A DNA stretch of 64,000 bases from positions 1 to 64,000 of the forward strand of contig LNDU01000030.1 in NCBI GenBank assembly GCA_001464735.1. Reading direction: 5' to 3'. The number at the start of each line of letters is the position of its first letter. Position 1 is the stretch's first letter. The notes beneath the pieces are model-generated. The model ran no database searches. It saw nothing but the letters and a program-made list of their open reading frames with translations, and was not told where the DNA came from. This document shows positions 51,634 to 59,486 of the stretch, piece after piece. This stretch comes from Nitrospira sp. Ga0074138 (GTDB lineage Bacteria > Nitrospirota > Nitrospiria > Nitrospirales > Nitrospiraceae). Made by a program: the position numbers and the translations under genes.

Positions 51634-52479
51634 ATGACCGACACCAGCGTCGCGCGTCCACCCCTCACGATCGCGGTTCTGAGCAGTCAGGGTTCCGTGT
51701 GGTGTGGTTTGCAGAAGTTTCTCGAGAGCTGCGCGACCATCCCGATGGTCGTGCACCTGCACCCGTGGAGAACGCCTGACTGGTTCGTCGCCGAGAGCCG
51801 ACCCGACGTGGTCATCCTGGATCTGGAGACCGAGCGCGACACCATCGGCACGATCACACAGATTCGAGAGGCAGCCCCAACCAGTAAGATCGTGTTGTTG
51901 TGCGGGTTCGAGAACCGGGACCGCACGCGCGAGGCATTTGCCTCCGGCGTCGACGGCATCGTCCTCAAGGTTCAACCGCCCACCGTCATGCTGGCGGTGA
52001 TTGAGTCGCTATATGCCCCCGCGCAGCCCCAGGCCCACAGGGAACGGGATGGTATGGTGGGGATAGGCCTCGGGACAACCTCCTTCACGAAGAAAATCGA
52101 TTCCGATACACTGCCGACGATGTGGCCAGATGCCTTGACCGAGCGGGAACGAGCGATTATCCGATTGGTAGGGCAGGGACTCTCAAACAAAGAGATCGCC
52201 GACACGTTGTCGATCAGTGACAGTACGGTCCGATATCACATGACGAGCATTTTCCGCAAGGTCGGGGTGACCAATCGACAGAAGCTCCTGCTCCATATAT
52301 TTCTGCTCCACTCCTCTCCAGACCCTATTTCAAAATTGCTGAAGGAGCATCGTGCCACAGACGAGCTGCACAAGGACAAGGACTCTCATGGCATAGTACT
52401 GCAAACGAACCAGGCTGCGTTTCCACTGCTGCGAAGCAAAGAAGTGTTCAGCCAACCAGTGACGTTCATACCGACGTAA
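51634..52479 (+). CDS. LuxR-type regulator with partly degenerate receiver
   Basis: The 281-residue protein starts at ATG 51634 (GAAGGAG upstream). The receiver-like domain keeps the acceptor Asp (VVILDLETERD) and Lys (GIVLKVQPP). The acidic pocket is lost, however: the first strand reads IAVLSSQGSVWCGLQKFL where two acidic residues are expected. A LuxR helix-turn-helix (LTERERAIIRLVGQGLSNKE, STVRYHMTSIFRKVGV) lies at ~165-225. Mg2+-dependent phosphorylation is therefore doubtful and it may act constitutively or respond to another signal. It has no kinase neighbour. Confidence 0.8.
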   Translation: MTDTSVARPPLTIAVLSSQGSVWCGLQKFLESCATIPMVVHLHPWRTPDWFVAESRPDVVILDLETERDTIGTITQIREAAPTSKIVLLCGFENRDRTREAFASGVDGIVLKVQPPTVMLAVIESLYAPAQPQAHRERDGMVGIGLGTTSFTKKIDSDTLPTMWPDALTERERAIIRLVGQGLSNKEIADTLSISDSTVRYHMTSIFRKVGVTNRQKLLLHIFLLHSSPDPISKLLKEHRATDELHKDKDSHGIVLQTNQAAFPLLRSKEVFSQPVTFIPT

Positions 52480-52694
52480 GTGGCGGCCGGCGTGTGCCTT
52501 GACTGTTCGAGTTGAGCAATGCGGGACAGCCAGATTCACCCTGCCTTGTTTGGTGCAGGCCGAGAAAGACTGTTCGGCACAACCCCAATGAGGTCGTGTT
52601 CAAGGAATCAGCATCAAGACGGTAGACGTCTGATGAATGGCCATCGATCACTGATAAAAGGATCGGTATGAGAGGATAACCGGCGGGCTAGCGG

Positions 52695-52991
52695 TCACAA
52701 TTCCGGAGCACTCATCCTTCGGGCTGGCTCAACTTCTATTGCCGTCGCCTCCGCCTTGGCTTCGATAATGTCGCCTACCTTGGCATCGACGTAGACCTTC
52801 ACGCGCTCGGCGACTCGTACCAATTTCACGCGCCACACCACCCTGCCGTCCACGTTTCTCAACTTTATATCGTAGATCGTTCCGCCAATTGCCGACACAG
52901 CGGCAATCGCCTCCTCAATCGACACCGATGCGTTGTTCACGAGCTCATTGGCCTTCTCCGCCTTGAGAACCCGATCATGCCTGCGTTTCAT
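52695..52991 (-). CDS. PepSY-domain-like small protein
   Basis: This ~98-residue protein begins MKRRHDRVLKAEKANELVNN and contains VSIEEAIAAVSAIGGTIYDI followed by RVVWRVKLVRVAERVKVYVD and KVGDIIEAKAEA. That is the strand-helix-strand pattern of a PepSY domain, with the usual ending of a D-x-x-T/G-I segment. No signal peptide is visible, which is unusual for PepSY proteins. GAGGAGGTA precedes ATG 52991; the track start at 53063 lacks a ribosome site. PepSY domains are thought to inhibit proteases or bind metals. No operon partner is seen. Confidence 0.65.
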   Translation of the reverse strand: MKRRHDRVLKAEKANELVNNASVSIEEAIAAVSAIGGTIYDIKLRNVDGRVVWRVKLVRVAERVKVYVDAKVGDIIEAKAEATAIEVEPARRMSAPEL

Positions 52992-53324
52992 CAGATACCT
53001 CCTCTTCACTGAGGCTGTATAGCCCCCCTTAACCCGATAGAGTGTAGTATTGGATGATCGCAAAAGGCTACGACAAATTTATGGCCGGGTGGGTAACGGC
53101 TAATGAGAGGGCATATCCTCACCAGGCCGTCGTACGACCTGGGATGCCGATACGTCCAGGTCCTGTGCGGTAACCACCGAGACGAGGACCAAGTCCTGAA
53201 GAACACGAATAAACCATGCCCAAAACATGCCGTGGGCTTCTATGATTGAGGTCGCCAGAGAAGGGGGATGGCCGGCACCAAATTGTGGAGCCCACGCGAC
53301 GTGATACCCCGCCATGCGGGAGCA
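52992..53324. other. Gene-poor stretch
   Basis: Two overlapping minus-strand ORFs of 66-71 codons lie here (53006-53315), with hydrophobic parts such as HGMFWAWFIRVLQDLVLVSV, but without ribosome sites or homology I can recognise. I call nothing. Confidence 0.45.
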
Positions 53325-53501
53325 TCATGCAGCAGGCGACAAACCAGTGTTCCCGCTCGATCGCGTCCCACCGTGTAGCCTAGTACGCTCACTCCATCGG
53401 TTCGGTCTCATGACCATACTGATGGCGAAGAAGGTGATAATCATCATAAAAAACGCCAGTGACACAAAGAGAAGAACACCTGCGCGGAGCTCGGCAATCA
53501 T
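53325..53501 (-). CDS. Small single-pass membrane protein, paralog of 1730-1873
   Basis: This 58-residue ORF is missed by the track. It begins MIAELRAGVLLFVSLAFFMM, has one hydrophobic segment (about residues 8-32) and the tail PNRWSERTRLHGGTRSSGN. AAAGGAGGCGG precedes the ATG by about 6 bases. Aligned with the 47-residue ORF at 1730-1873 it keeps LRAG, VSL-x-F, AIS-x-V, the P-x-RWSERTRL block and near-identical spacing, 52 kb away. The conserved tail suggests a cytoplasmic interaction surface. The function is unknown. It is upstream of a PepSY-like gene on the same strand. Confidence 0.75.
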   Translation of the reverse strand: MIAELRAGVLLFVSLAFFMMIITFFAISMVMRPNRWSERTRLHGGTRSSGNTGLSPAA

Positions 53502-53712
53502 GATGGTCCGCCTCCTTTCGTCTGAAAACCATTTCTCATTTTAGGGACAAGCTACGACACGTCTATCACCGACTTGTTGCCGATTCATTAACGGCGAGTA
53601 ACACTTGGTGTACGGAGTCATCTTCGGTGTTCCAGGCTTGTCTTGAGTCTCCAGACCGGCCTGTAGGCCCCTATTCCTGTCGTACGTGAAGAAATAAAGA
53701 GAACGAGGGGAT

Positions 53713-54420
53713 CTAGACGCGGAGCTTGTAGCCGACACCGCGAACCGTGACGATACGACCCGGTTCGGCAGGGCTGATTTCGATCTTCTGACGAAGCGAA
53801 TGGATATGAACGTCCAAGGCATGTTCTTCTAGCGCGTAGCCTTCCCCCCACACTCGGTTGAGCATTTCTTGCCGAGAGAAGACTCGGCCTGGAGCTTCGA
53901 TAAACTGAAGGAGGATCTTAAACTCCTTCGGAGTCAACTCGACGGTGTGCTTACCGACTGTGACTTCATGCCGATCAAGATCCATTCGAATATTCCCGGC
54001 ATGGTAGTGCCGAGGAGCTTGCTCCGCCGATGGAGCGGACCGTCGCAAGATCGCACGCACACGGGCAACGAGTTCACGCGGGGTTTGATTCGAGACGACA
54101 AGATCAATCTCTTCATCATACCCGTCCAGACTGTCGTCGTCCGCGCCGGACTTCTTTCCGGTGGACAGGGCCACTATCGGTATCGTTGTGGCCATTCGCA
54201 GCTGCCGCAGACTCACAGCGCTATCTGGCTGACGCTCAATGATGAGAAGGGAAGGCACGGCCTTTTTCATAGCGGTAAGGACCGCGTCCTCCGTCTTCAC
54301 GTGCATGGTCTGATAGCCATTTGTGGTGAAGGCCCTCTCGAGCGAGAGCGCCAGATGGTCGGATTTTATGAAGAGGAGGATCGCCCCTTGTCTGCCTGTC
54401 ATCGAGGGTAAGGTCAACAT
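53713..54420 (-). CDS. OmpR-type transcription factor with degenerate receiver
   Basis: This ~235-residue protein has a C-terminal winged helix of OmpR/PhoB type (LTPKEFKILLQFIEAPGRVF, EHALDVHIHSLRQKIE, VTVRGVGYKLRV). Its N-terminal receiver fold lacks the key residues: the acidic pocket is ILLFIKSDH, and the acceptor position reads LLIIERQPD, with Glu where Asp is expected. It is likely a phosphorylation-independent regulator, or one fixed in an active-like state by the Glu. It is divergent from pstS, and each gene has its own Pho-like box in the shared region. ATG 54420 or 54402 may be the start. Confidence 0.85.
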   Translation of the reverse strand: MLTLPSMTGRQGAILLFIKSDHLALSLERAFTTNGYQTMHVKTEDAVLTAMKKAVPSLLIIERQPDSAVSLRQLRMATTIPIVALSTGKKSGADDDSLDGYDEEIDLVVSNQTPRELVARVRAILRRSAPSAEQAPRHYHAGNIRMDLDRHEVTVGKHTVELTPKEFKILLQFIEAPGRVFSRQEMLNRVWGEGYALEEHALDVHIHSLRQKIEISPAEPGRIVTVRGVGYKLRV

Positions 54421-54433
54421 GATTCGGGTAGGG

Positions 54434-54489
54434 ATAGTAAAGCAGTATCGGGAAGAAGGTCGTTAGGGTCCTGTAAATTGTACGTAAAC
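54434..54489 (-). promoter_or_regulatory. Pho-box-like promoter of the degenerate OmpR-type regulator
   Basis: Minus-strand units GTTTACGTACA, ATTTACAGGAC and CCTAACGACCT (54489-54457) are followed after 17 bp by TACTAT (54439-54434). The site is back to back with the pstS box at 54530. Confidence 0.55.
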
Positions 54490-54529
54490 TCACTCGGCTC
54501 GTTGGCCGAAAGAACTTGGCTCGCAGATG

Positions 54530-54584
54530 GTTAACATGGAATTAACATGACCTTAATCATGAAGAAATGCTTCCCGTCTAGACT
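54530..54584 (+). promoter_or_regulatory. Pho-box-like promoter of pstS
   Basis: Units GTTAACATGGA, ATTAACATGAC and CTTAATCATGA (54530-54562) are followed after 16 bp by TAGACT (54579-54584), the same hexamer as at two EPS promoters. The pstS ATG is 22 bp further on. This is the clearest array in the window. Confidence 0.75.
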
Positions 54585-54605
54585 CCAACACTGGGCGGAA
54601 GCAAC

Positions 54606-55673
54606 ATGATCCGTTCAGCAAGAGGAGCGTTGACAGTGCGATCGGTATCTGTAATTCTCGGCTGTGTGATCGCCACTGCGGGACTGTTTTTATCGCCTTC
54701 CACGACATGGGCGCAGGTGCAACTCAAGCTTGATCCCAACATTCCCTCCTATCTCCCGCAGGAACTCGCATCCGGCACACTGAGCATTTCCGTGGCCGAA
54801 ACCATCAAACCTTTGGTTCGGACATGGGTAACGGGCCTAACGCTTCGGCATCCTCAGCTAAAAGTCAGCGTGATATCGGAAGGATCAGGCAATGGGCTCG
54901 CCGCGCTTCTCGAACACCGAACGGAGGTGGCCGCAATGGCCCGTCGGCTCACTGCCGTCGAGATCGCCGAGTTCGTCAGGGAATATGGATATGAACCGTC
55001 TGAAGTTCCAGTGGCCACTGAAGCGCTGGCCGTCTACGTCCACAAGGACAATCCTATTACCGGTCTTGCACTGGACGAATTGGATGCCATGTTCTGTCGT
55101 GAGCGGCAACGCGGATTACGCTACGACGTCGACTCGTGGGGCTTGGTCGGAGTGATGGATGAGTGGTTTGAAGCACCCGTCGAATTGTACGGAAGAAGCG
55201 GCAAATCCGGTGTTGGTTATCTTTTCCGTGAAGAAGTGTGCAAAGGTGGAACCTTTATCCCGAAGATCGTCGACGAACATGGCTCCGCATCAACAGTATT
55301 GGATGTTGGAGCCAACCAGTATGGCATCGGGTTCGGGGCGATCGGGTATAGAACCTCACTGGTAAAGCCGGTGCCCATCGCGTCGGTGAAAGGCGGTCGA
55401 TATGTCGAGCCCACCGCACAGACGGCCATGGACGGCTCGTACCCCTTACGTCGAAACCTGTATCTCTACATCGCCAAGCCTCCGAAAACGCCGCCGACAC
55501 GGCCACCAGCGGAGTTGATCCGCTACGTGTTGAGCCGGCAAGGCCAACAGGCGGCGATCGACTTTGGATATTTCCCGATCGTGTCGACGGAAATTACGAG
55601 ACTGATATCCAAATGGTCTATGCCGCCCAAATTGGCTCAGGTGCAGACATCCGATCGCCACATCGTTGAGTAG
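54606..55673 (+). CDS. pstS: PstS-like phosphate-binding protein
   Basis: This 355-residue secreted protein has a signal peptide (SVILGCVIATAGLFLSPSTT, cleaved near WAQ/VQ). The PBP type II phosphate-binding fold follows: GTLSISVAETIKPLVRTWV, VSVISEGSGNGLAALLEH (phosphate-loop-like), VAAMARRLTAVEIAEF, then LYGRSGKSGVGYLFREEV. Related proteins feed PstCAB transporters or act as scavengers. No pstC/A/B genes lie nearby, so this is a stand-alone or accessory PstS. GGAAG precedes the ATG. The Pho-like promoter upstream supports phosphate control. A hypothetical lipoprotein gene follows after 34 bp. Confidence 0.88.
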   Translation: MIRSARGALTVRSVSVILGCVIATAGLFLSPSTTWAQVQLKLDPNIPSYLPQELASGTLSISVAETIKPLVRTWVTGLTLRHPQLKVSVISEGSGNGLAALLEHRTEVAAMARRLTAVEIAEFVREYGYEPSEVPVATEALAVYVHKDNPITGLALDELDAMFCRERQRGLRYDVDSWGLVGVMDEWFEAPVELYGRSGKSGVGYLFREEVCKGGTFIPKIVDEHGSASTVLDVGANQYGIGFGAIGYRTSLVKPVPIASVKGGRYVEPTAQTAMDGSYPLRRNLYLYIAKPPKTPPTRPPAELIRYVLSRQGQQAAIDFGYFPIVSTEITRLISKWSMPPKLAQVQTSDRHIVE

Positions 55674-55707
55674 CCCTTGCTTCGATAGGATATCGACTAA
55701 CACCCCT

Positions 55708-56418
55708 ATGAACCTATTACATCCCTATTGGCTCCGCCACGGTTGGTGTGTTCTTTGGACCTACACCTTCATCGGATGTTCACCGGCACAGTTCACGACT
55801 CTCACGATTTACGAGACTCCCCTCTCATTCGTCCGCCTCGAAGTCGATCGCACGCTCACTCAGGGAACCGGACATAGCCATCCCTCGAACATCTCGTCTG
55901 AACAAATGGCGGCGGTGCTCCGCGGGATCACCATTCAAGAACCATTGACGAGAATCCCGTTTTATGATGACCTGAGCGTGTCTCGCACCCATCCAGCGTT
56001 CAGCGATCGGGATATCTCATTCTGGGCGCCCCTATTGAGCCTGGCCTTGAGCAAGGCGACGGTGGACGAAATCGCCACCTTCTATCAGAGCACGAAAGTA
56101 TCGGGAACCTCACGTGAGGTGACATCGGGCGGGGTCTTTGTCGATAGAGATAACCTGCATGTCGTTCTCAGCAATCTGCAGTCCAGCACCCACTTTACAG
56201 CCGACATCGGAGTCGCCGACACTCAGGACGATCGACTCTCACCGATGAAGTCGATCGCCCCGCAGCGAGGAAAACTGATGTTCGTTCCGGAAACGGCACG
56301 CGTCGATGAGGCCCCGGATGCCCTGACTCGCGTCTTCCAACAAGATCGGCGGGAACTCGTCGTGCAGTACAAAACCCTTTCTTCAGGTCAAGTACGCTCA
56401 GCCACCCCCAACCCCTGA
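55708..56418 (+). CDS. Hypothetical lipoprotein downstream of pstS
   Basis: The ~236-residue protein starts best at ATG 55708. The N-terminal signal (HGWCVLWTYTFIGCSPAQFT) has a possible lipobox FIGC. The mature part (SFVRLEVDRTLTQGTGHSHP, ISSEQMAAVLRGITIQEPL, PAFSDRDISFWAPLLSLALS) shows mixed strands and helices but no family I recognise. It follows pstS by 34 bp on the same strand and probably shares its promoter, so a role near phosphate binding at the envelope is inferred. No strong ribosome site is visible. Confidence 0.55.
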   Translation: MNLLHPYWLRHGWCVLWTYTFIGCSPAQFTTLTIYETPLSFVRLEVDRTLTQGTGHSHPSNISSEQMAAVLRGITIQEPLTRIPFYDDLSVSRTHPAFSDRDISFWAPLLSLALSKATVDEIATFYQSTKVSGTSREVTSGGVFVDRDNLHVVLSNLQSSTHFTADIGVADTQDDRLSPMKSIAPQRGKLMFVPETARVDEAPDALTRVFQQDRRELVVQYKTLSSGQVRSATPNP

Positions 56419-56445
56419 ACCCCAAGGCCGTCTCGTATTCTCTCG

Positions 56446-57879
56446 CTAAAAGCTCCACTGCAGTTGGAAACGGAGCAAGTTGCCGCTATGAAGCTGATAC
56501 GGCGTCTGAAGGCAGGGTCCGAATCCAGTTGCCGCCAAAGCGCACTGGCCAGGAGGACTTCCAGCGGGCGTAAACGTGCCGTCCGAAGTATTGCGCTGCG
56601 TCCAGCTGTACGACACGGTGAATTCCAAAGCCTTATTGAGCTGATATTCGACACCAAGTTCCCATTCCCGCACGGAGTTACGCGGCGCATTCGCCTCTGA
56701 TTTGCGTCCACCGTAGTACTCCTGCACCCTGAAAAACGGATAGATGTTCTGGCAGAACGTATCGCACTGATAGCGGTAGAATACTTGAAGGTAGCCGCCG
56801 CGCACATTGTTGAGCACCACATCGGTTCGGGCTTCGTTCAACTCCGGTCCTCTTCCTATCATATACTCGGCCTGAAACCCAAAAGGCTGCGGGAACAACG
56901 TAACATGCCACGCGATCCGCTCATCGAGGTAGTTCCCATTGTTCGTCACACGCGGCGTGAACGCCTGACCGTTGGCGAGAGCGGTATCGAGTGGAACGAC
57001 CGGCGTCGTGGAGACATTGAATTGACCGCGGTACGCATCCATGCCCACTTCGACGATCTGGCCGTTCGGAAACTCGAACGGATACATGGCATGGAACACA
57101 ATGTGTTTGTCTTTGTTGCGGTCGCGGACGTTGATGCCCTGTCCGTTGAAGACCCCGATGCCCAACATGCCGTAGTCTCCCGATCCCTTGAGACCGCTGT
57201 CGGCCAATCGGCGAAAACGCTCGCGCACCGAGGTCGGGGTGTAATACAGAAACACGCCGAGATCCCGCTCGTTCGGAAATCCCGAGTTGATCGCATCGTT
57301 GCGATCCAAGGCCAGACGGTTTTGGCTCGACTGCATGTTTTCGAACCCGAACGGTACCTTGGAAAGCCCCAGGCGAACACGCCATTCCTTATTCTCCGTC
57401 ACAAAGAAGTCGGTATAGAAATCGCGCAACGAGACTACTTGCTCTGACCCTCCGACCGATCCGGCAAATTCTGGTTGGATATACACAAACACCCGCTCAT
57501 GGGGTTGCCCGCTGACGATCAGACGTGCGCGGCGGAGAAAGAGCTCGTTATTACCAGAGATCGACCGATCCGCTTGATTACTCCGGAGTAGATCGTTATC
57601 GATCGTATGGGTATAACGAAGTTGCGCATAGCCTCTGATGCTGATCTTTTCGTACCACCGTTCCCGGACCGGCACATCGCCGACTCCACGACTCTCCTGT
57701 GAGGCCTTGGCTTCGCGTTTTTCCTCTTCAGCCTTGATCTGCACCCACTGTTCGACAGTAATCTGCTTGTTTTCTAGCAATACGTCTTCCAACTTCCCCG
57801 CCCAGGACACCGCGTGTCCTGTAAACGTGAACAGGAAACCGATGATTACACCACCCCACCCGCTGATTGCGTTCTTCAT
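56446..57879 (-). CDS. Phosphate-selective porin (OprP/OprO-like)
   Basis: This 477-residue outer-membrane protein has a signal peptide (VIIGFLFTFTGHAVSWA). A short coiled helix follows (VLLENKQITVEQWVQIKAEE), as found in OprP-family proteins. The barrel then shows ISIRGYAQLRYTHTID, NELFLRRARLIVSGQPHERV, EWRVRLGLSKVPFGFENMQS, REWELGVEYQLNKALEFTVS and the terminal strand LLRFQLQWSF ending in Phe. OprP-type porins admit phosphate or polyphosphate. The Pho-like array 57924-57967 lies right before it. It is convergent with the pstS operon, so the porin and the binding protein form a likely uptake pair. Confidence 0.9.
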   Translation of the reverse strand: MKNAISGWGGVIIGFLFTFTGHAVSWAGKLEDVLLENKQITVEQWVQIKAEEEKREAKASQESRGVGDVPVRERWYEKISIRGYAQLRYTHTIDNDLLRSNQADRSISGNNELFLRRARLIVSGQPHERVFVYIQPEFAGSVGGSEQVVSLRDFYTDFFVTENKEWRVRLGLSKVPFGFENMQSSQNRLALDRNDAINSGFPNERDLGVFLYYTPTSVRERFRRLADSGLKGSGDYGMLGIGVFNGQGINVRDRNKDKHIVFHAMYPFEFPNGQIVEVGMDAYRGQFNVSTTPVVPLDTALANGQAFTPRVTNNGNYLDERIAWHVTLFPQPFGFQAEYMIGRGPELNEARTDVVLNNVRGGYLQVFYRYQCDTFCQNIYPFFRVQEYYGGRKSEANAPRNSVREWELGVEYQLNKALEFTVSYSWTQRNTSDGTFTPAGSPPGQCALAATGFGPCLQTPYQLHSGNLLRFQLQWSF

Positions 57880-57912
57880 TCCACCCCCTCAACCGACATT
57901 CGTGTTCGAGGC

Positions 57913-57967
57913 AGAGTAGAAAGAATGCATTACAACAAGGTTACGGTAGAGTCCGGACTGAGTTAAC
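57913..57967 (-). promoter_or_regulatory. Pho-box-like promoter of OprP-like porin
   Basis: Minus-strand units GTTAACTCAGT, CCGGACTCTAC (poor), CGTAACCTTGT and TGTAATGCATT (57967-57924) are followed after 5 bp by TACTCT (57918-57913). The ATG is about 35 bp downstream of the hexamer. Confidence 0.6.
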
Positions 57968-58046
57968 TCGCTGGTCACGCGGCCTTATGGGGCAAGGGTC
58001 CGGCACTGGGGAATGGGCGACGAAGGAGTGGGAGGTTTCTGGGGAT

Positions 58047-58081
58047 CCCGTCGCCCGCCCTTCGATCGGGCGGGCGACGGG
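58047..58081. terminator. Strong GC-rich hairpin
   Basis: CCGTCGCCCGCCC (58048-58060) and GGGCGGGCGACGG (58068-58080) form a perfect 13-bp stem (14 with flanks) and a 7-base loop, 26 bp past the stop of the PEP-CTERM gene. There is no T tract. It is probably a transcription end or an mRNA-stabilising structure. Confidence 0.6.
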
Positions 58082-58105
58082 GAATTGAAGGGAGGAAGAG
58101 CGCCG

Positions 58106-58717
58106 CTACGCGACAGCCGGAAAGCTGGTCTTCCGCCGCAACCAGGTCCAAGAGCCGAGACCAAAGAGGCCGGTGGCGTAGAGCACAAGGCTCGCCGGAA
58201 TGGCGACGGGCTGCATATCGAACTTGGCTATACCGCTGAGGAAGAACGTCGCCAACCCCTCATGCTTGCCGCTTTCGAACAGATGGTTCCAGGAGACGGT
58301 AAACTCTCGAGTCTCCGGATTGTACTGGCCCGTCGCCAGGCCGCCGATGTCCCATGTCTTATGAAAGTCACCGCGACTGGAACCGAAGAACAGCGATGAC
58401 AGGTCGACCGAGATCGAGGAACCGGAAATCATCGCGGTCGGAGCCGATTCGCCAGTGAACCCCGAGGTGAAGAGGGAATAGGTCTCGCAAGCCTTGTCGA
58501 TGGATGGCACAAGCTCGCCGATGGATTGGAACTGCCCCAGTTTCAATGTTCCGTCTTGGCCGAGCAAACGATCCATCATCGCACTGTGCTTGCCGTCGTA
58601 GTTGACGGCCCCTCCCGTCAACTCCAACTGGGACATCATCACCGCGCCGGCTGGCGCCGCGAGGGCCAGGCTGGCACTCAATAGGCCGATGGTCATCAAG
58701 AGCGAAAATGGTTTCAT
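58106..58717 (-). CDS. Secreted protein with exosortase-type C-terminal signal
   Basis: This 203-residue protein has a signal peptide (LLMTIGLLSASLALAAPAGA) and a body with beta strands (SQLELTGGAVNYDGKHSAMM, DLSSLFFGSSRGDFHKTWDI). The C-terminal anchor VAIPASLVLYATGLFGLGSW ends TWLRRK. The sorting motif is atypical: VAIPAS stands where VPxP/PEP is usual, but helix and Arg cluster are present. AAAGGAT precedes the ATG. A Pho-like promoter about 100 bp upstream suggests that exosortase substrates are also part of the response. Confidence 0.8.
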   Translation of the reverse strand: MKPFSLLMTIGLLSASLALAAPAGAVMMSQLELTGGAVNYDGKHSAMMDRLLGQDGTLKLGQFQSIGELVPSIDKACETYSLFTSGFTGESAPTAMISGSSISVDLSSLFFGSSRGDFHKTWDIGGLATGQYNPETREFTVSWNHLFESGKHEGLATFFLSGIAKFDMQPVAIPASLVLYATGLFGLGSWTWLRRKTSFPAVA

Positions 58718-58818
58718 GAGAGAGATCCTTTCGTTAGATGATGGTGATTGAGAACTTATCTGCTAATGAATCCGAACTATGACGCCTCTGTGTAATCATT
58801 TCTTATTCCAGCAAAATG

Positions 58819-58884
58819 TTTATACAAGCCGTGGAGAACATCAACGTAAGATTTGGGTTCAGATTCTGTAAATCATGCATTAAG
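58819..58884 (-). promoter_or_regulatory. Pho-box-like promoter of PEP-CTERM gene
   Basis: Minus-strand units CTTAATGCATG, ATTTACAGAAT, CTGAACCCAAA and TCTTACGTTGA (58884-58841) are followed after 16 bp by TATAAA (58824-58819). The first unit is good; the others are moderate to poor. Confidence 0.45.
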
Positions 58885-58899
58885 ATTTGATGATGTTTC

Positions 58900-59376
58900 A
58901 TGTGCGCACAAAACCCACAGACGCACCATCGCCCTCGGTGGGATTCGTCCCTGAAACTTAGCTCCCTTGCTCACGCCGTTTACGAAGAGCTCGAACAATC
59001 AGATTCCCGCCGTAGACGTGCTGCTGGCCTGATGGTATGGCTTCGAGTCCGGCTCGCCGTGCCCAGAGAGGAACGGGTCGAGTTGCTTCATCGCCTGCGG
59101 ACGCTCTTAGAAGGGCTGCCGATTGCGACGCAGTTGGACTGGGACCTGGCTGAGGCGGATGATGCCAGCCAGACCCCCTCGGGACCAGCTGATCGCACCG
59201 TGCCGGCGCTCCATTTTATGCCCCAGGTGCATAGCGCCTCCCCTGGATCGTCATTCAGCTACGGAATCCGGGCTCAATGGATGCTGCTCGTGATGGCCAC
59301 CGTCTTCATACTGTCACTGTATTTGCGCCATCGAATTGCCCGCCTACCCTTCGCTCCTGTCCAGGGGGACGAGTAG
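58900..59376 (+). CDS. Hypothetical tail-anchored protein
   Basis: The 158-residue protein has no signal peptide. Its N-terminal part is soluble and rich in Arg and Glu (VYEELEQSDSRRRRAAGLMV, VPREERVELLHRLRTLLEGL), and a single membrane helix lies near the C-terminus (WMLLVMATVFILSLYLRHRI). I do not recognise a family. No ribosome site is evident before ATG 58900, and the gene starts within a region of Pho-like repeats oriented the other way. It may be real because the ORF is uninterrupted and has a consistent domain plan, but support is limited. Confidence 0.45.
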   Translation: MCAQNPQTHHRPRWDSSLKLSSLAHAVYEELEQSDSRRRRAAGLMVWLRVRLAVPREERVELLHRLRTLLEGLPIATQLDWDLAEADDASQTPSGPADRTVPALHFMPQVHSASPGSSFSYGIRAQWMLLVMATVFILSLYLRHRIARLPFAPVQGDE

Positions 59377-59486
59377 GGAAATGTGTGCTGCGAATTACCG
59401 CATCGAAGTAAGAGCGAAGAACTGGCAAGGCGGAACAAAAGCAGCTAAGAGGTTATGACTATTGCAACAGAATAGGCGGGACCGCG

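Noticed and set aside
53006-53315. Overlapping short minus-strand ORFs with some hydrophobic residues
   Set aside because: No ribosome sites and inconsistent frames. Unlike the paralogous small membrane protein next to them they have no second copy.
53555-53600. GTTACTCGCC/GTTAATGAAT repeat before the 58-residue membrane protein
   Set aside because: The spacing is 10 bp, not 11, and no in-phase hexamer was found.
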